Part shown: in pieces, positions 1 to 7,877 of the stretch
Layout of the letters: the number at the start of each line of letters is the position of its first letter
How positions within the stretch are numbered: the first letter of the stretch is position 1
NCBI RefSeq assembly: GCF_023973145.1
Contig: NZ_CP099546.1
Span: forward strand, 2,728,001-2,792,000
Direction: 5' to 3'
From: Natronosalvus vescus
Lineage (GTDB): Archaea; Halobacteriota; Halobacteria; Halobacteriales; Natrialbaceae
DNA length: 64,000 bases
Made by a program: the position numbers and the translations under genes
The notes under the pieces: model-generated
What the model was told of the DNA's origin: nothing
The model's database searches: none
The model's input: the letters and a program-made list of their open reading frames with translations, nothing else

Positions 1-11
1 GGCGATGACAC

Positions 12-551
12 ATGGATCACGCCGACAAACCCGCCGACACCGAGGACAAAACGCCGTGGCTACGCTTCGGCGAGCAACGCGAGGGGACGTTCCTCGAGTC
101 AGTCGCCCCGGAAATTGGACTGGACGCCGACCGAAACCCGGCCAAAGACGACGATCCAACCGCCCTCGACCTCCTCGTCGACGGCGAAGCGGCCGACCTG
201 AAGACCCAGGAGACGCCGTTTTTCACCGCGGAATCGAACTACGACCTCCCGCCGCAGTACGTCGTCACGTTCAACGCCAACGACTACCGTCGATACCAGC
301 GGAAGAACGACCCGGCTATCCTCTTCTGGGTACGATGGCACGACGAACTCAGCGGGTACGGAGCCTCCGTGGAGGAGATGGAGGGGGTCTGGCGGCTGTC
401 CTTCGACCGCCTCGAGTCGATGATCGAGTCCGGGGACGCACCGTTGCACCAGTACAGACGCCGCATCGGAGATCGAATGAACGCGAACGCATCCTACCTC
501 CTCGACCTGCGACGGATGGACTGTCTCGCCTGTTTCGTCGGCCCCTGTTGA
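12..551 (+). CDS. PD-(D/E)XK nuclease-like protein, unknown role
   Basis: A 179-aa soluble protein that I cannot name. Residues 50-66 read as a D-x(8)-D-L-K pattern (D53, D62, K64, Q66) preceded by acidic residues near 23-29. This arrangement is typical of PD-(D/E)XK nuclease folds, in which a beta hairpin carries the metal-binding acids and lysine. The following segment (about 82-110) alternates hydrophobic residues and ends in an F-W-V-R-W strand, as expected for such a fold. The ATG lies 11 bases from the window edge, so its promoter is not visible and an upstream partner could exist. It is in the same neighbourhood as the restriction-modification genes at 1.8-4.4 kb but on the other strand. 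The nuclease reading is an inference from fold-like motifs; the gene itself looks real because it has strong GC3 and acidic composition. Confidence 0.6.
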   Translation: MDHADKPADTEDKTPWLRFGEQREGTFLESVAPEIGLDADRNPAKDDDPTALDLLVDGEAADLKTQETPFFTAESNYDLPPQYVVTFNANDYRRYQRKNDPAILFWVRWHDELSGYGASVEEMEGVWRLSFDRLESMIESGDAPLHQYRRRIGDRMNANASYLLDLRRMDCLACFVGPC

Positions 552-615
552 GTGCCCTGAAACGAGTCACCAGCCACGACGATTCGTCCGTTTTCGTGTC
601 GACGACTTTCTGGTC

Positions 616-694
616 GCCAGTAAGGGATACTCGAGACCCAGGGTAGCAGTAAGGAACTCGAGACCCTGGATGGCGGTGAGAAGTTCGAGCGACG
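616..694. repeat. Three degenerate tandem repeats of about 26 bp
   Basis: Three successive units share CAGTAAGG-like and TCGAG cores. The first two are closest (CTCGAGACCC plus two or three shared bases after it), and the third is decayed. They sit in the 283-bp gap between the first gene and the Tat-exported protein gene. No gene is visible in the gap. Confidence 0.45.
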
Positions 695-834
695 AAATCC
701 CGACAGCGGCGCGTACCCGGAGGCAGAACGCACGTTCCTCAACCGGTTCGACTGCGGTGACCGTTCGGCCACGCCGGCAGTCAGACCGATCGCCTACATG
801 ATTTACAACCAGCGATGTCGTGCTACGCCGTGAC

Positions 835-1725
835 ATGGGAACCGAACGCGACAATCAGGTAATCCGCCGCCGAACGCTGCTTACGGTGGCGGCCGGGACA
901 GCGGGTCTGTCCGCATCGGGGATTGGAACGGCGACGGCGAACCGATCCGAGGGCTTCAGGAGCGTTTCGCGGTGTCCGGACGCGACGATCGGGACGGATA
1001 TGGCTCCCTGCGAGGGGGCGAGCGTGGACGGGTGTGCGGACGACCATCCGAAAACGATGGAACTCAGGGAGCGAGCGCGGGAGACGATCGACACCAGGTA
1101 CGACACCGTTGGGAAGTTGATCGATCGAGGTTTCGTTCCGTACTTCGACGTCAAACGCCCGGGTACCTCGTCCGGCTGGTCACACTGGTTGAACCCCGAG
1201 TACATCGGCGACCACGTGCTGCTCGACCCCGACCGCCCCGAATCCGTTCTCGTCGACAACGAGTTATGGCGACCGATCGGCCTCATGTTCATCGCAACCA
1301 TCGACGGCGATCCGGTCGACGTACCGCCGACGCTCTACACACAAGATGGGGCGGAGGATGGCATCGACGGCACCGACGACACGGACGACACGGACGGTCG
1401 ATGTTCTCCCTGGCACTATCACCGGGGGTTACCCGGTCGATTCGCCTGGAAGTACTACCGGCAGGTGTACGAACGCGACTATCGGGACGGGGAACTGTCG
1501 ATTCCGTGTCGAACCCCGTGCATGATGCACGTCTGGGCCGTTCCACATCCTGACGGAACACACGCTCACGGTGCGCCGCCGCCGGAGAATCGCGGCGGCC
1601 CGCCGGCGAACGACCCCGGGTTCGACACTGACGTGGATCCCGACGAGGAGCCACTCGGCTGGTCGGTGCTCCCTGACGCGGTCGTCCCTGACCGGAAGCC
1701 TCGAGACCTCTTTGGATCGTGGTGA
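835..1725 (+). CDS. Tat-exported protein of unknown function
   Basis: The 296-aa protein opens with a twin-arginine signal: an RRRTLL motif around residues 13-18 is followed by an Ala/Gly-rich hydrophobic stretch, so export in folded form is expected. The mature part has scattered Cys residues (for example in CEGASVDGC and CRTPC), a histidine-rich patch (HPDGTHAHG) and a Pro/Gly/Asn-rich acidic tail, all consistent with an extracellular protein. I chose the ATG at 835 rather than an in-frame codon 15 bases upstream because it places the RR motif at the usual distance from the N-terminus. No catalytic motif is recognised. It is transcribed convergently with the downstream C5 methyltransferase and shows no operon link. 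Confidence 0.75.
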   Translation: MGTERDNQVIRRRTLLTVAAGTAGLSASGIGTATANRSEGFRSVSRCPDATIGTDMAPCEGASVDGCADDHPKTMELRERARETIDTRYDTVGKLIDRGFVPYFDVKRPGTSSGWSHWLNPEYIGDHVLLDPDRPESVLVDNELWRPIGLMFIATIDGDPVDVPPTLYTQDGAEDGIDGTDDTDDTDGRCSPWHYHRGLPGRFAWKYYRQVYERDYRDGELSIPCRTPCMMHVWAVPHPDGTHAHGAPPPENRGGPPANDPGFDTDVDPDEEPLGWSVLPDAVVPDRKPRDLFGSW

Positions 1726-1830
1726 GGCTCGAGCGTCCGCCGGTCGTCGATCGTCGAAGCGGTGGCAGGTGCATGTAACGAGAGCAAACGGGCCTAGGTC
1801 AGGACGTTCTCAGAAGCGAGACGGCATCGC

Positions 1831-3195
1831 TCACTGCGGATGGGGTGGTTTCTTCCCCGCGATATCGAGTACGTGCTCCCCCAGCCGTTTTGCCATCAGC
1901 GGCGGTACCGCGTTCCCGATCTGATTGGCGACGTCGTCGAATCGACCCTCGAACACGAAGGTGTCCGGGAAGCTCTGAATTCGCGCTCCCTCGCGGAGCG
2001 AGAGTCCCCGGTTTTCGGTCGGATGCAGCTTGTCCCGTGGGTTGAAATCCGTCGTCATGATGGTGTTCGACTGGCCGTCCGGCTCGAGGCGCATGTACCG
2101 CGGCCGGATCCCCGATTTGGTGTTCAGGTCGTAGCCGAGGGTGCCATCTTCCTCGTCGGTACGGATCCACCCGTCGTCGTGGAGCCGCTCGAGTGCCTCG
2201 TAAACCTCGTCATCGTCGTGGTCGATCCCCTCGGCGATGAGATGGTCGGGCACCGCGCCGACGGACTTACCGTTCATCCTGTACGCCTTCCGGGTTCGGT
2301 GACGGGCGATGAAGTGGAGGGCGTCCCGTTCGACGGCGCTAAAGCGGTGTGCCAGCAGATCCCAAACCTGGCGATAGCGGTCGCCAAAGCGGCTCGAGCG
2401 GTACATCTCGCCTGGCTCGAGGGCGTCGACGATGTGGCGGGTGTCCTCGTCGGTCGCCGGCTCCTTCGCCGTGTGATTCTCGGTCGTGGTTGCACCGTCG
2501 CGTACGAGCGGGAGGTACTCGTTGTCGGGGAACTCGGACAGTGGCGGCAGGTCGACCGTCCCGTCTTCGGTCGGGTCGGGAAGATCCTCGAGGGCCGCCG
2601 AGACGGTCGTCCAGCCCTGCATCCGCTCGCCCTCGAGGGTCAGTTGCCCGCCCCCGCCTTCACTGTGGGTGCCGGTCGGGAGCGACGGCTCGACGGTGAG
2701 ATCCTCGCGGACGCCGCAGTAGATCACTCGCTCTCGGGTCTGTGGGACACCGAAGTCGGCGGCGTTCAGCGTCTCCCACTCGACCCGGTAGCCGGCGGCC
2801 GCGAACTCGGCTTCGATCGCCTCGAGGAACGCCTCGCCGATGGTGGTCATGCCGGCGACGTTCTCCATCATCACGTAGTCGGGTTCGAAGTGGGCGACCC
2901 ACTGGATGAAGGAGAAGACGAGCTGGTTGCGCTCGTCGTCCAGCCGCCTGGAGCCGCGAGCGTCGCTGAAGCCCTGGCAAGGTGGACTGCCGAAGACGAC
3001 GTCCACATCGAGATCCTTGATTTCTGAGGGAACGCCCTCGCTGATGTCGTGTAGAATGCCGGTTCCCTCGTGGTTGGCCTCGAAGCTCTCGAGGGCGCGC
3101 TCGTCGGTGTCGACCCCGTAGCGAACGTCGATGCCGGCGTCCTCGAAACCGGCGCTGAACCCACCCGCACCACAGAACAGGTCGATCGCGTTCAT
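1831..3195 (-). CDS. DNA (cytosine-5) methyltransferase of a type II R-M system
   Basis: The 454-aa enzyme transfers a methyl group from S-adenosylmethionine to C5 of cytosine. Motif I (DLFCGAGGFSAGFEDAG, residues 5-21) binds the cofactor. Motif IV (GSPPCQGFSDAR, catalytic C73), motif VI (ENV, 111-113), motif VIII (QTRERV) and the C-terminal GNAVPP motif X are all present. The long variable region (about 230-390) would recognise the target. A TATA box at 3221-3228 lies 26-33 bases before the ATG. The endonuclease-like gene 360 bp upstream on the same strand suggests a cognate pair. If the endonuclease is truly TdeIII-like, the expected site is GGNCC, but specificity cannot be read from this protein. 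The gene appears intact. Confidence 0.92.
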   Translation of the reverse strand: MNAIDLFCGAGGFSAGFEDAGIDVRYGVDTDERALESFEANHEGTGILHDISEGVPSEIKDLDVDVVFGSPPCQGFSDARGSRRLDDERNQLVFSFIQWVAHFEPDYVMMENVAGMTTIGEAFLEAIEAEFAAAGYRVEWETLNAADFGVPQTRERVIYCGVREDLTVEPSLPTGTHSEGGGGQLTLEGERMQGWTTVSAALEDLPDPTEDGTVDLPPLSEFPDNEYLPLVRDGATTTENHTAKEPATDEDTRHIVDALEPGEMYRSSRFGDRYRQVWDLLAHRFSAVERDALHFIARHRTRKAYRMNGKSVGAVPDHLIAEGIDHDDDEVYEALERLHDDGWIRTDEEDGTLGYDLNTKSGIRPRYMRLEPDGQSNTIMTTDFNPRDKLHPTENRGLSLREGARIQSFPDTFVFEGRFDDVANQIGNAVPPLMAKRLGEHVLDIAGKKPPHPQ

Positions 3196-3220
3196 TTCCT
3201 ATCCTCGATTGACTGCGGGG

Positions 3221-3229
3221 GTATATATG
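3221..3229 (-). promoter_or_regulatory. TATA box of the C5 methyltransferase gene
   Basis: On the minus strand the sequence GCATATATAC lies about 26-34 bases before the ATG at 3195, the spacing of archaeal promoters with little or no leader. Confidence 0.6.
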
Positions 3230-3312
3230 CATCGGGGAACGGCCGCGAGGTGTGTCTCGAGTTCGTATACACGCTGCTACCGTAGTTGGTTGAAATAATT
3301 TCTATTCAGCAC

Positions 3313-3320
3313 TTTAATAA
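3313..3320 (+). promoter_or_regulatory. TATA box of the small membrane gene
   Basis: TTTAATAA begins 32 bases before the ATG at 3345. The gene between methylase and endonuclease therefore seems to have its own promoter, with a probably leaderless transcript. Confidence 0.6.
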
Positions 3321-3344
3321 CTAACCGCCGATAACGCCTGATAC

Positions 3345-3545
3345 ATGGCATCCACGACGAATAGCGTGATGAAAACACTCGGGATCATAGCAGTGTTCGT
3401 ACTGCTGGGGGTACTTTTCACCGGTATAACGCTGCTGGACATCGGTGCGATGTATCCGGTCTTCCACACGACAGTCGTGTTGATTGTGCTGTATTTATTT
3501 TACAGGCTCGTGGTCGCCGTGGAGACGATCGCCAATAACGAGTGA
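3345..3545 (+). CDS. Small two-helix membrane protein inside the R-M locus
   Basis: The 66-aa protein has two hydrophobic helices (about residues 9-31 and 36-58) and a short polar tail, so it should be an integral membrane protein. No family is recognised. It lies between the methyltransferase and endonuclease genes on the opposite strand and ends 11 bases before the 3' end of the endonuclease gene. Its own TATA box lies about 30 bases upstream. Base composition is less GC-rich than its neighbours, which fits acquisition together with the R-M genes. A link to restriction is only positional. Confidence 0.65.
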   Translation: MASTTNSVMKTLGIIAVFVLLGVLFTGITLLDIGAMYPVFHTTVVLIVLYLFYRLVVAVETIANNE

Positions 3546-3555
3546 GTTGACAACG

Positions 3556-4404
3556 CTACAGCGTTTCGTCCCCGGCGAGCGCTTTCAGCTTCTCGATGTT
3601 GCCAGCTGACTCCTCGAGCAAGAAGTTAAAGAGCCCCTCCATCGTCCCCGGGCCGCCGATCCCGTCCCAAAACTCCTCGGCGATGAGCATCCCGTCGCTC
3701 GATTTGACGTCGAAAAACGCCTGCGGAGGCCACCAGCTATAGTCCTCGAGGCTGCCGTAGGGATTGAACGGGAAGACGTACCGACAGATCGGCGTCGGTT
3801 CCTTGCGGTGTTTGTAGGCGGCAACCGTCTTCAGCATCTGACGTTTCGACTCCATCGTCTGATCACGGTTGGGTTTCGGCGTCTTGATTTCGGCGGCGAG
3901 GGGCTGCCCGTTTCGAAAGTCCTCGATCCAGAGATCCCACGTAATCCGTCCGATCGGCTTGAAGCTCGACTGGCTCGAGTCGACCGCCAGCACCTCGGCC
4001 GTTTCGCGCTCCCAGTCGGGTTCACGGTCGCCGTCGGCTAGCTCACCGATGATCGTCTCGATTCGATTCTCCTCGGCGTGGCTCAACTCGAGGTCGGTAC
4101 AGGCGTGCTGGGTTTCGGCCGGGCCGACGGCGTCGTTCGTGTTCGCCACCGCGCGCCCGAACTCCTCGTACATCTGCTGGCCGAGTTTCTGGGTGAAACT
4201 GCGTTCGAAATTAGCGAGTACCCAGAACAGTGGCGAGGGCATCATGATCGCCTTGAACGCCTCGTTGCGCTTGAACTCCGGCCAGTCGAAGTTGCCAGCC
4301 TTCTCGAGGGGGCGCTCGAAGAAGCCGTCGGTCACCGCCCGTAGTTCCGCCTTCGTCGCCGGATCCAACTCTGTGTCACCGATGTGCTCGAACCGTTGCT
4401 CCAT
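3556..4404 (-). CDS. TdeIII-like type II restriction endonuclease
   Basis: The 282-aa protein resembles the TdeIII restriction endonuclease family, whose prototype cuts GGNCC. The best support is the metal-binding core: D157 in TWDLWIED, then E172-I-K174 in AEIKTPKPN, which is a clear D-(x)n-E-x-K nuclease motif followed by the DQ-x-SKRQML helix. An upstream helical region has FERSFTQKLGQQMYEEFGRAVAN, split here as FERSFTQKLG and EEFGRAVAN. The start at 4404 omits nine Arg/Lys-rich residues that could be added upstream. It is on the same strand as the C5 methyltransferase, and together they would protect and cut the same site. Family membership is recalled from motifs, not searched. Confidence 0.78.
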   Translation of the reverse strand: MEQRFEHIGDTELDPATKAELRAVTDGFFERPLEKAGNFDWPEFKRNEAFKAIMMPSPLFWVLANFERSFTQKLGQQMYEEFGRAVANTNDAVGPAETQHACTDLELSHAEENRIETIIGELADGDREPDWERETAEVLAVDSSQSSFKPIGRITWDLWIEDFRNGQPLAAEIKTPKPNRDQTMESKRQMLKTVAAYKHRKEPTPICRYVFPFNPYGSLEDYSWWPPQAFFDVKSSDGMLIAEEFWDGIGGPGTMEGLFNFLLEESAGNIEKLKALAGDETL

Positions 4405-4538
4405 CGACCGATCCTTACGCCGTCTCCGCAAAATGGTTTGGGTGTTTGACTGTCGGCTTTTATGGTGCGTCCTCGGTCTCTACGGAACCATCCACCACAT
4501 TCGATTCTCGGTCATCCTGCAACACCCACCGCAATCGA

Positions 4539-4811
4539 TTACTTCGTCAGCGAGACCAGCACGAGAATCAGCCCGCTCGAGACGATGACCGCCTGAATGA
4601 GGCCTGCAGAGAGGATCGACGTGCCAAAGACCAGGTAGATGAGTCCCTCACAAATCGCTCCCGCGCCGATGAAGACGAACCCGGCGGAGACGTACAGCAT
4701 CGGTTCGCGACCGTTGCGACGGTAGCCGTGGTAGGCGAGGTAGGCGACGGCGAGGCTTAACACGAGCGTAATCAGTTTCGCGAGTACGAACGGCGCCTCG
4801 ATCGAACTCAT
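4539..4811 (-). CDS. DUF7521-like three-helix membrane protein
   Basis: This 90-aa membrane protein has three hydrophobic helices (about 8-27, 39-61 and 66-88) and a short basic loop after the first. The start codon overlaps the stop of the upstream winged-helix gene (ATGA), so the two are translationally coupled. Such regulator/membrane pairs are common in haloarchaea and the protein fits the family I know as DUF7521. No enzymatic residues are visible. It may be a partner or target of the regulator, possibly a membrane sensor; this is inference from coupling alone. Confidence 0.75.
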   Translation of the reverse strand: MSSIEAPFVLAKLITLVLSLAVAYLAYHGYRRNGREPMLYVSAGFVFIGAGAICEGLIYLVFGTSILSAGLIQAVIVSSGLILVLVSLTK

Positions 4812-5182
4812 CGGTCGCCTCGTAATTCGTCCCACAGCGCCGTAAAGTTGTCAGCGAGTTCGTCACGCGTCTCGAGCGTGAGCGTCAACTCCCCGCCCGT
4901 GAGGCTGACGTGCAGTCCCTCGAGGACGGTCTCGAACTCGCTTCTGTGCGAGCCGTCGGGCCCGATCGTGGTGCGTTCCTCGAGGAGGTCGTGTTCCTGT
5001 AACATCGACACCCGTCGATAGATGGTCGCGAGCGAGGCGTCACACGCGTCGCTCAGCGCTTTTGCGGTCATCGGTTGTCGATCCGCCTCGAGCAGTATCT
5101 GGCGCGCGTAGTCGTCCGCGAGTACTTGGAAAATCTCCGACGACTCCGACGACCCACCGTGCGCGGTTCCCTTCGAATGCAC
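4808..5182 (-). CDS. Winged-helix (ArsR-like) transcriptional regulator
   Basis: The 124-aa regulator has a winged helix at about residues 15-85, including LSDACDASLATIYRRVSML, a helix-turn-helix recognition segment, followed by a C-terminal beta-rich part. I prefer the GTG at 5182 over the TTG at 5236 because TTATTTG on the minus strand lies about 25-31 bases before the GTG, which fits a leaderless promoter, and because a 17-bp palindrome (5221-5237) would otherwise lie inside the coding region. It is coupled to the membrane protein gene and divergent from the carbamoyltransferase gene. It is the best local candidate for binding the palindrome, a version of which recurs at 10069. Confidence 0.78.
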   Translation of the reverse strand: MHSKGTAHGGSSESSEIFQVLADDYARQILLEADRQPMTAKALSDACDASLATIYRRVSMLQEHDLLEERTTIGPDGSHRSEFETVLEGLHVSLTGGELTLTLETRDELADNFTALWDELRGDR

Positions 5183-5205
5183 GGTGGCCCGCTCACCGTT
5201 CTCAC

Positions 5206-5212
5206 ACAAATA
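5206..5212 (-). promoter_or_regulatory. TATA box of the winged-helix regulator gene
   Basis: Minus-strand TTATTTG lies 25-31 bases before the GTG at 5182 and immediately downstream, in transcription direction, of the palindrome at 5221-5237. It decides the choice of start codon. Confidence 0.5.
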
Positions 5213-5220
5213 AGCGGCGA

Positions 5221-5237
5221 TTTGCCTGGTCAGCAAA
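5221..5237. promoter_or_regulatory. Palindromic operator, copy 1
   Basis: TTTGCCTGGTCAGCAAA is an imperfect palindrome between the divergent regulator and carbamoyltransferase genes. With flanking bases, 5217-5238 matches 10065-10086 at 19 of 22 positions. Two further inverted repeats follow towards the carbamoyltransferase: CTGGT/ACCAG at 5244-5260 and TACCCT/AGGGTA at 5266-5279. Confidence 0.55.
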
Positions 5238-5298
5238 AGTCCACTGGTGTTTTGTACCAGTCCGTTACCCTAGAGGGTAGCGACGAATTCACGGAACC

Positions 5299-7020
5299 AT
5301 GACTGACTATCTGCTCGCATTTAAACCCGCGATCGGTCTCTACGGACAACACGACCCGAGTGCCGTCCTCTTCGAAGACGGCACGCCGGTGTTCGGTGTC
5401 GAGGAAGAGCGCTACACGCGGGAGAAACACGCCACCGAGACGTTCCCCGAAAACGCGATTCGAGCGTGCCTCGAGTATCGCGACCTCCACCTATCGGACG
5501 TCGACCGGATTCTGCTGCCGTACGATCCCTCCCTCCGTAGCGAGATTACCGGGCACTACCTGACCGACGCGATACGCGTCCCCGGCATCGTACGGAAAGC
5601 GTCGGCGCTCGAACACACCCTCGTCACGCAGGTGCGCAGCCGGTTCGTCCCGACCCGTCAGATCGAGTCCCGCCTCGAGGAGATCGGCACGCCGGTACCG
5701 CCGGTCGAAACGCTCGCACACCACCGCTGTCACGCTGCCAGTGCGTTCCACCCGTCTGGGTTCGACGAGGCCGTCGTCCTCACGATTGACGCCAAGGGGG
5801 AGTACGATTCGACGGTCGTCTGGTACGCCACACCCAACGGGCTCAGGCGAATACGGACGTACGATCACCCAAACAGTCTGGGCCTCCTTTTCGCCATCGT
5901 CACGGAGTTCCTCGGCTACAGGATGTTCAACGGGGAGGGGAAGGTGATGGGGCTCGCTCCCTACGGGGAGGACAACCCGCAGATCGAGCGCGTCCTTCGC
6001 GATCTAATCGAGACCGGCGTCGACTACGACGTCACCGAACTCACCAAACGATGGGGGACGGGCTACGGAATCGAACGGCTCGAGGATGCCTTCGGACGCT
6101 CGCGAAACGAGACGCGCGGGGAGTTCGACCAGTGGGAGAAAGACCTCGCCCACACCGTCCAGAAACTACTCGAGGAGACGGTCGTCGATATCGTCGAGGA
6201 CGCAGTAAGACAACTGGGCACTGCGAACGTCGCCCTGGCCGGCGGCGTCGCCCTCAACTGCAAGCTCAACAAGTACGTCCGGGAGTCCCCGGCGGTCGAC
6301 GACGTGTTCATCCAGCCGGTCGCCCACGACGCGGGGCTCGCACTGGGTGCCGGCTGGGCCGAGCAACGCTCCGACGCGGTCGACCGGCAGACGACCGTCT
6401 ACCTCGGCCCGTCCTACGACACCGAGGAGATTCGAGAGACCCTCGAGACGAACAAGATCGCCTACACGGAGCCGAACGACCTCGAGCGCTACGTCGCCGA
6501 GCGACTGGCCGACGGACAGCTCGTCGGCTGGTTCCAGGGACGGATGGAGATTGGGCCGCGTGCGCTGGGTAGTCGAAGCATCCTCGCCGATCCCAGAACG
6601 GCCGCCTCGCGCGACCGGGTCAACCGCTTCGTCAAGCACCGCGAGGAGTGGCGTCCGTTCGCCCCGTCGATGCTCGAGGAGGCAGCCCCGGAGTACCTCG
6701 TCGACGGCGGGCCCGCACCGTTCATGATCGACGCCTACGACACCAACCCGGACAGGGTGGACGACCTCGAGGCCGTGATCCACCCCGCTGACGATTCGAC
6801 GCGACCACAGACCGTTCGCGAGGAGCAACATCCCCGGTACTATCGACTCATCTCGGAGTTCGCGGACATCACCGGCGTCCCGGTCGTGCTCAACACCTCG
6901 TTCAACGACCACGCCGAACCGATCGTCCGGACGCCGACACACGCGATCAAAGACTTCTACGGGATGGGGCTGGACGTGCTCGTGCTCGAGGATCTCGTGG
7001 TCGAGAAGGGGTCATCGTAG
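5299..7020 (+). CDS. NodU/CmcH-family carbamoyltransferase
   Basis: The 573-aa protein belongs to the family that makes carbamoyl adenylate and transfers the carbamoyl group to a hydroxyl or amine of a small molecule or glycan. The N-terminal ASKHA-like domain carries HHRCHAASAF around residue 141, which contains the metal-binding histidines, and a GGVALNCKLN motif near 315. The C-terminal domain has RMEIGPRALGSRSI at 415-428 and NTSFND near 532. The length is typical. The 5' region contains three inverted repeats between 5221 and 5279, so expression is probably controlled. No sugar-nucleotide or antibiotic biosynthesis genes adjoin it, so the acceptor is unknown. Pairing with the divergent regulator is the only contextual clue. 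Confidence 0.88.
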   Translation: MTDYLLAFKPAIGLYGQHDPSAVLFEDGTPVFGVEEERYTREKHATETFPENAIRACLEYRDLHLSDVDRILLPYDPSLRSEITGHYLTDAIRVPGIVRKASALEHTLVTQVRSRFVPTRQIESRLEEIGTPVPPVETLAHHRCHAASAFHPSGFDEAVVLTIDAKGEYDSTVVWYATPNGLRRIRTYDHPNSLGLLFAIVTEFLGYRMFNGEGKVMGLAPYGEDNPQIERVLRDLIETGVDYDVTELTKRWGTGYGIERLEDAFGRSRNETRGEFDQWEKDLAHTVQKLLEETVVDIVEDAVRQLGTANVALAGGVALNCKLNKYVRESPAVDDVFIQPVAHDAGLALGAGWAEQRSDAVDRQTTVYLGPSYDTEEIRETLETNKIAYTEPNDLERYVAERLADGQLVGWFQGRMEIGPRALGSRSILADPRTAASRDRVNRFVKHREEWRPFAPSMLEEAAPEYLVDGGPAPFMIDAYDTNPDRVDDLEAVIHPADDSTRPQTVREEQHPRYYRLISEFADITGVPVVLNTSFNDHAEPIVRTPTHAIKDFYGMGLDVLVLEDLVVEKGSS

Positions 7021-7092
7021 CGTCGCTGGTTCGGTCGCCTGTTCGAGTCGTCCGACATCACCACACGATTTCTCGGTTCGAACCGACTGCGA

Positions 7093-7698
7093 TCAGCCGG
7101 GATCGCTGCTCGAGTCGATTTCCGGATCGCTCTCGGGGGGCGTCACGCCGAGTAGCCCCTCCACGAAAGCGGCGATGTCGGCGGCGAACGCCTCGACTTC
7201 GTTCCAGTCGGTGAACTCGATGTCGCCCGCTGGGTCGGGATCGGGTGGATCCTCGACCGTTCGCTTCGCAATTTGTTTCATCAGAAGTCGTTTGAGGAAG
7301 CCGTACTCCGAGTAGCGCAGCGCCCCGCCGAACAGCCCGATTCGGTCGGGATGCCAGCCCGTCTCCTCGATGAACGTCTCGACGTAACCTGCGGCCTGTT
7401 CGGCTCCCTGCTCGTCGGCAGAGGAGAGCGATACCTGGAAAAACGCCGTCGGCATCCCGGCCAGCGTATCTCGGTTCACCTGTACGAACTTCCTCACTGT
7501 AGATTGCTGTTTTCCGGCGTGGATGGACGACCCGACGAGTACCGCGTCGACATCCTCAAGCGCGACGTCGCCGTTCCGGACGCTCACGTCGACCGTCGTC
7601 GCTTGGTGTCCACGATCGGTGAGAACGTCGGCGATTCTGGACGCTACCTTCGCAGTCTGGCCTTCTCCAGTTCCGTAGACGATGTAAAACGAGCGCAT
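7093..7698 (-). CDS. Flavodoxin-domain protein (HemG-like)
   Basis: The 201-aa protein starts with a flavodoxin FMN-phosphate loop (YGTGEGQTAKVA, residues 8-19). It has an AVLVGSSIHAGK strand-loop near 53 and continues like menaquinone-dependent protoporphyrinogen oxidase HemG and its archaeal relatives (FGGALRYSEYGFLKRLLMK near 123-141). It probably binds FMN and carries electrons in the cytoplasm; a role in porphyrin oxidation is possible but not shown. The C-terminus ends in an acidic low-complexity tail. It is monocistronic, convergent with the carbamoyltransferase and divergent from the DUF2270 gene. Confidence 0.8.
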   Translation of the reverse strand: MRSFYIVYGTGEGQTAKVASRIADVLTDRGHQATTVDVSVRNGDVALEDVDAVLVGSSIHAGKQQSTVRKFVQVNRDTLAGMPTAFFQVSLSSADEQGAEQAAGYVETFIEETGWHPDRIGLFGGALRYSEYGFLKRLLMKQIAKRTVEDPPDPDPAGDIEFTDWNEVEAFAADIAAFVEGLLGVTPPESDPEIDSSSDPG

Positions 7699-7877
7699 GG
7701 GACACTCGAGGGGACTACTCGATCGAGGACGATAAAGGAAGGAGGCCAGCTATCGTCGACGATTGATGCCCGACTCGACCGGTGGCGTTCCCACAATCCG
7801 GGTCGCTCGAGACACCCTCCTCCCTAAATCCGGGGGACGTTATATCGCATCGCCGGTGGAAGGACGACCGATCGACG

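Noticed and set aside
1840-3027. 395-aa frame on the plus strand
   Set aside because: It lies antisense to the complete C5 methyltransferase gene, which has all catalytic motifs; a GC-rich shadow.
7070-7095. GGTTCGAACC resembling a tRNA T-loop
   Set aside because: A simple palindrome with no surrounding cloverleaf.
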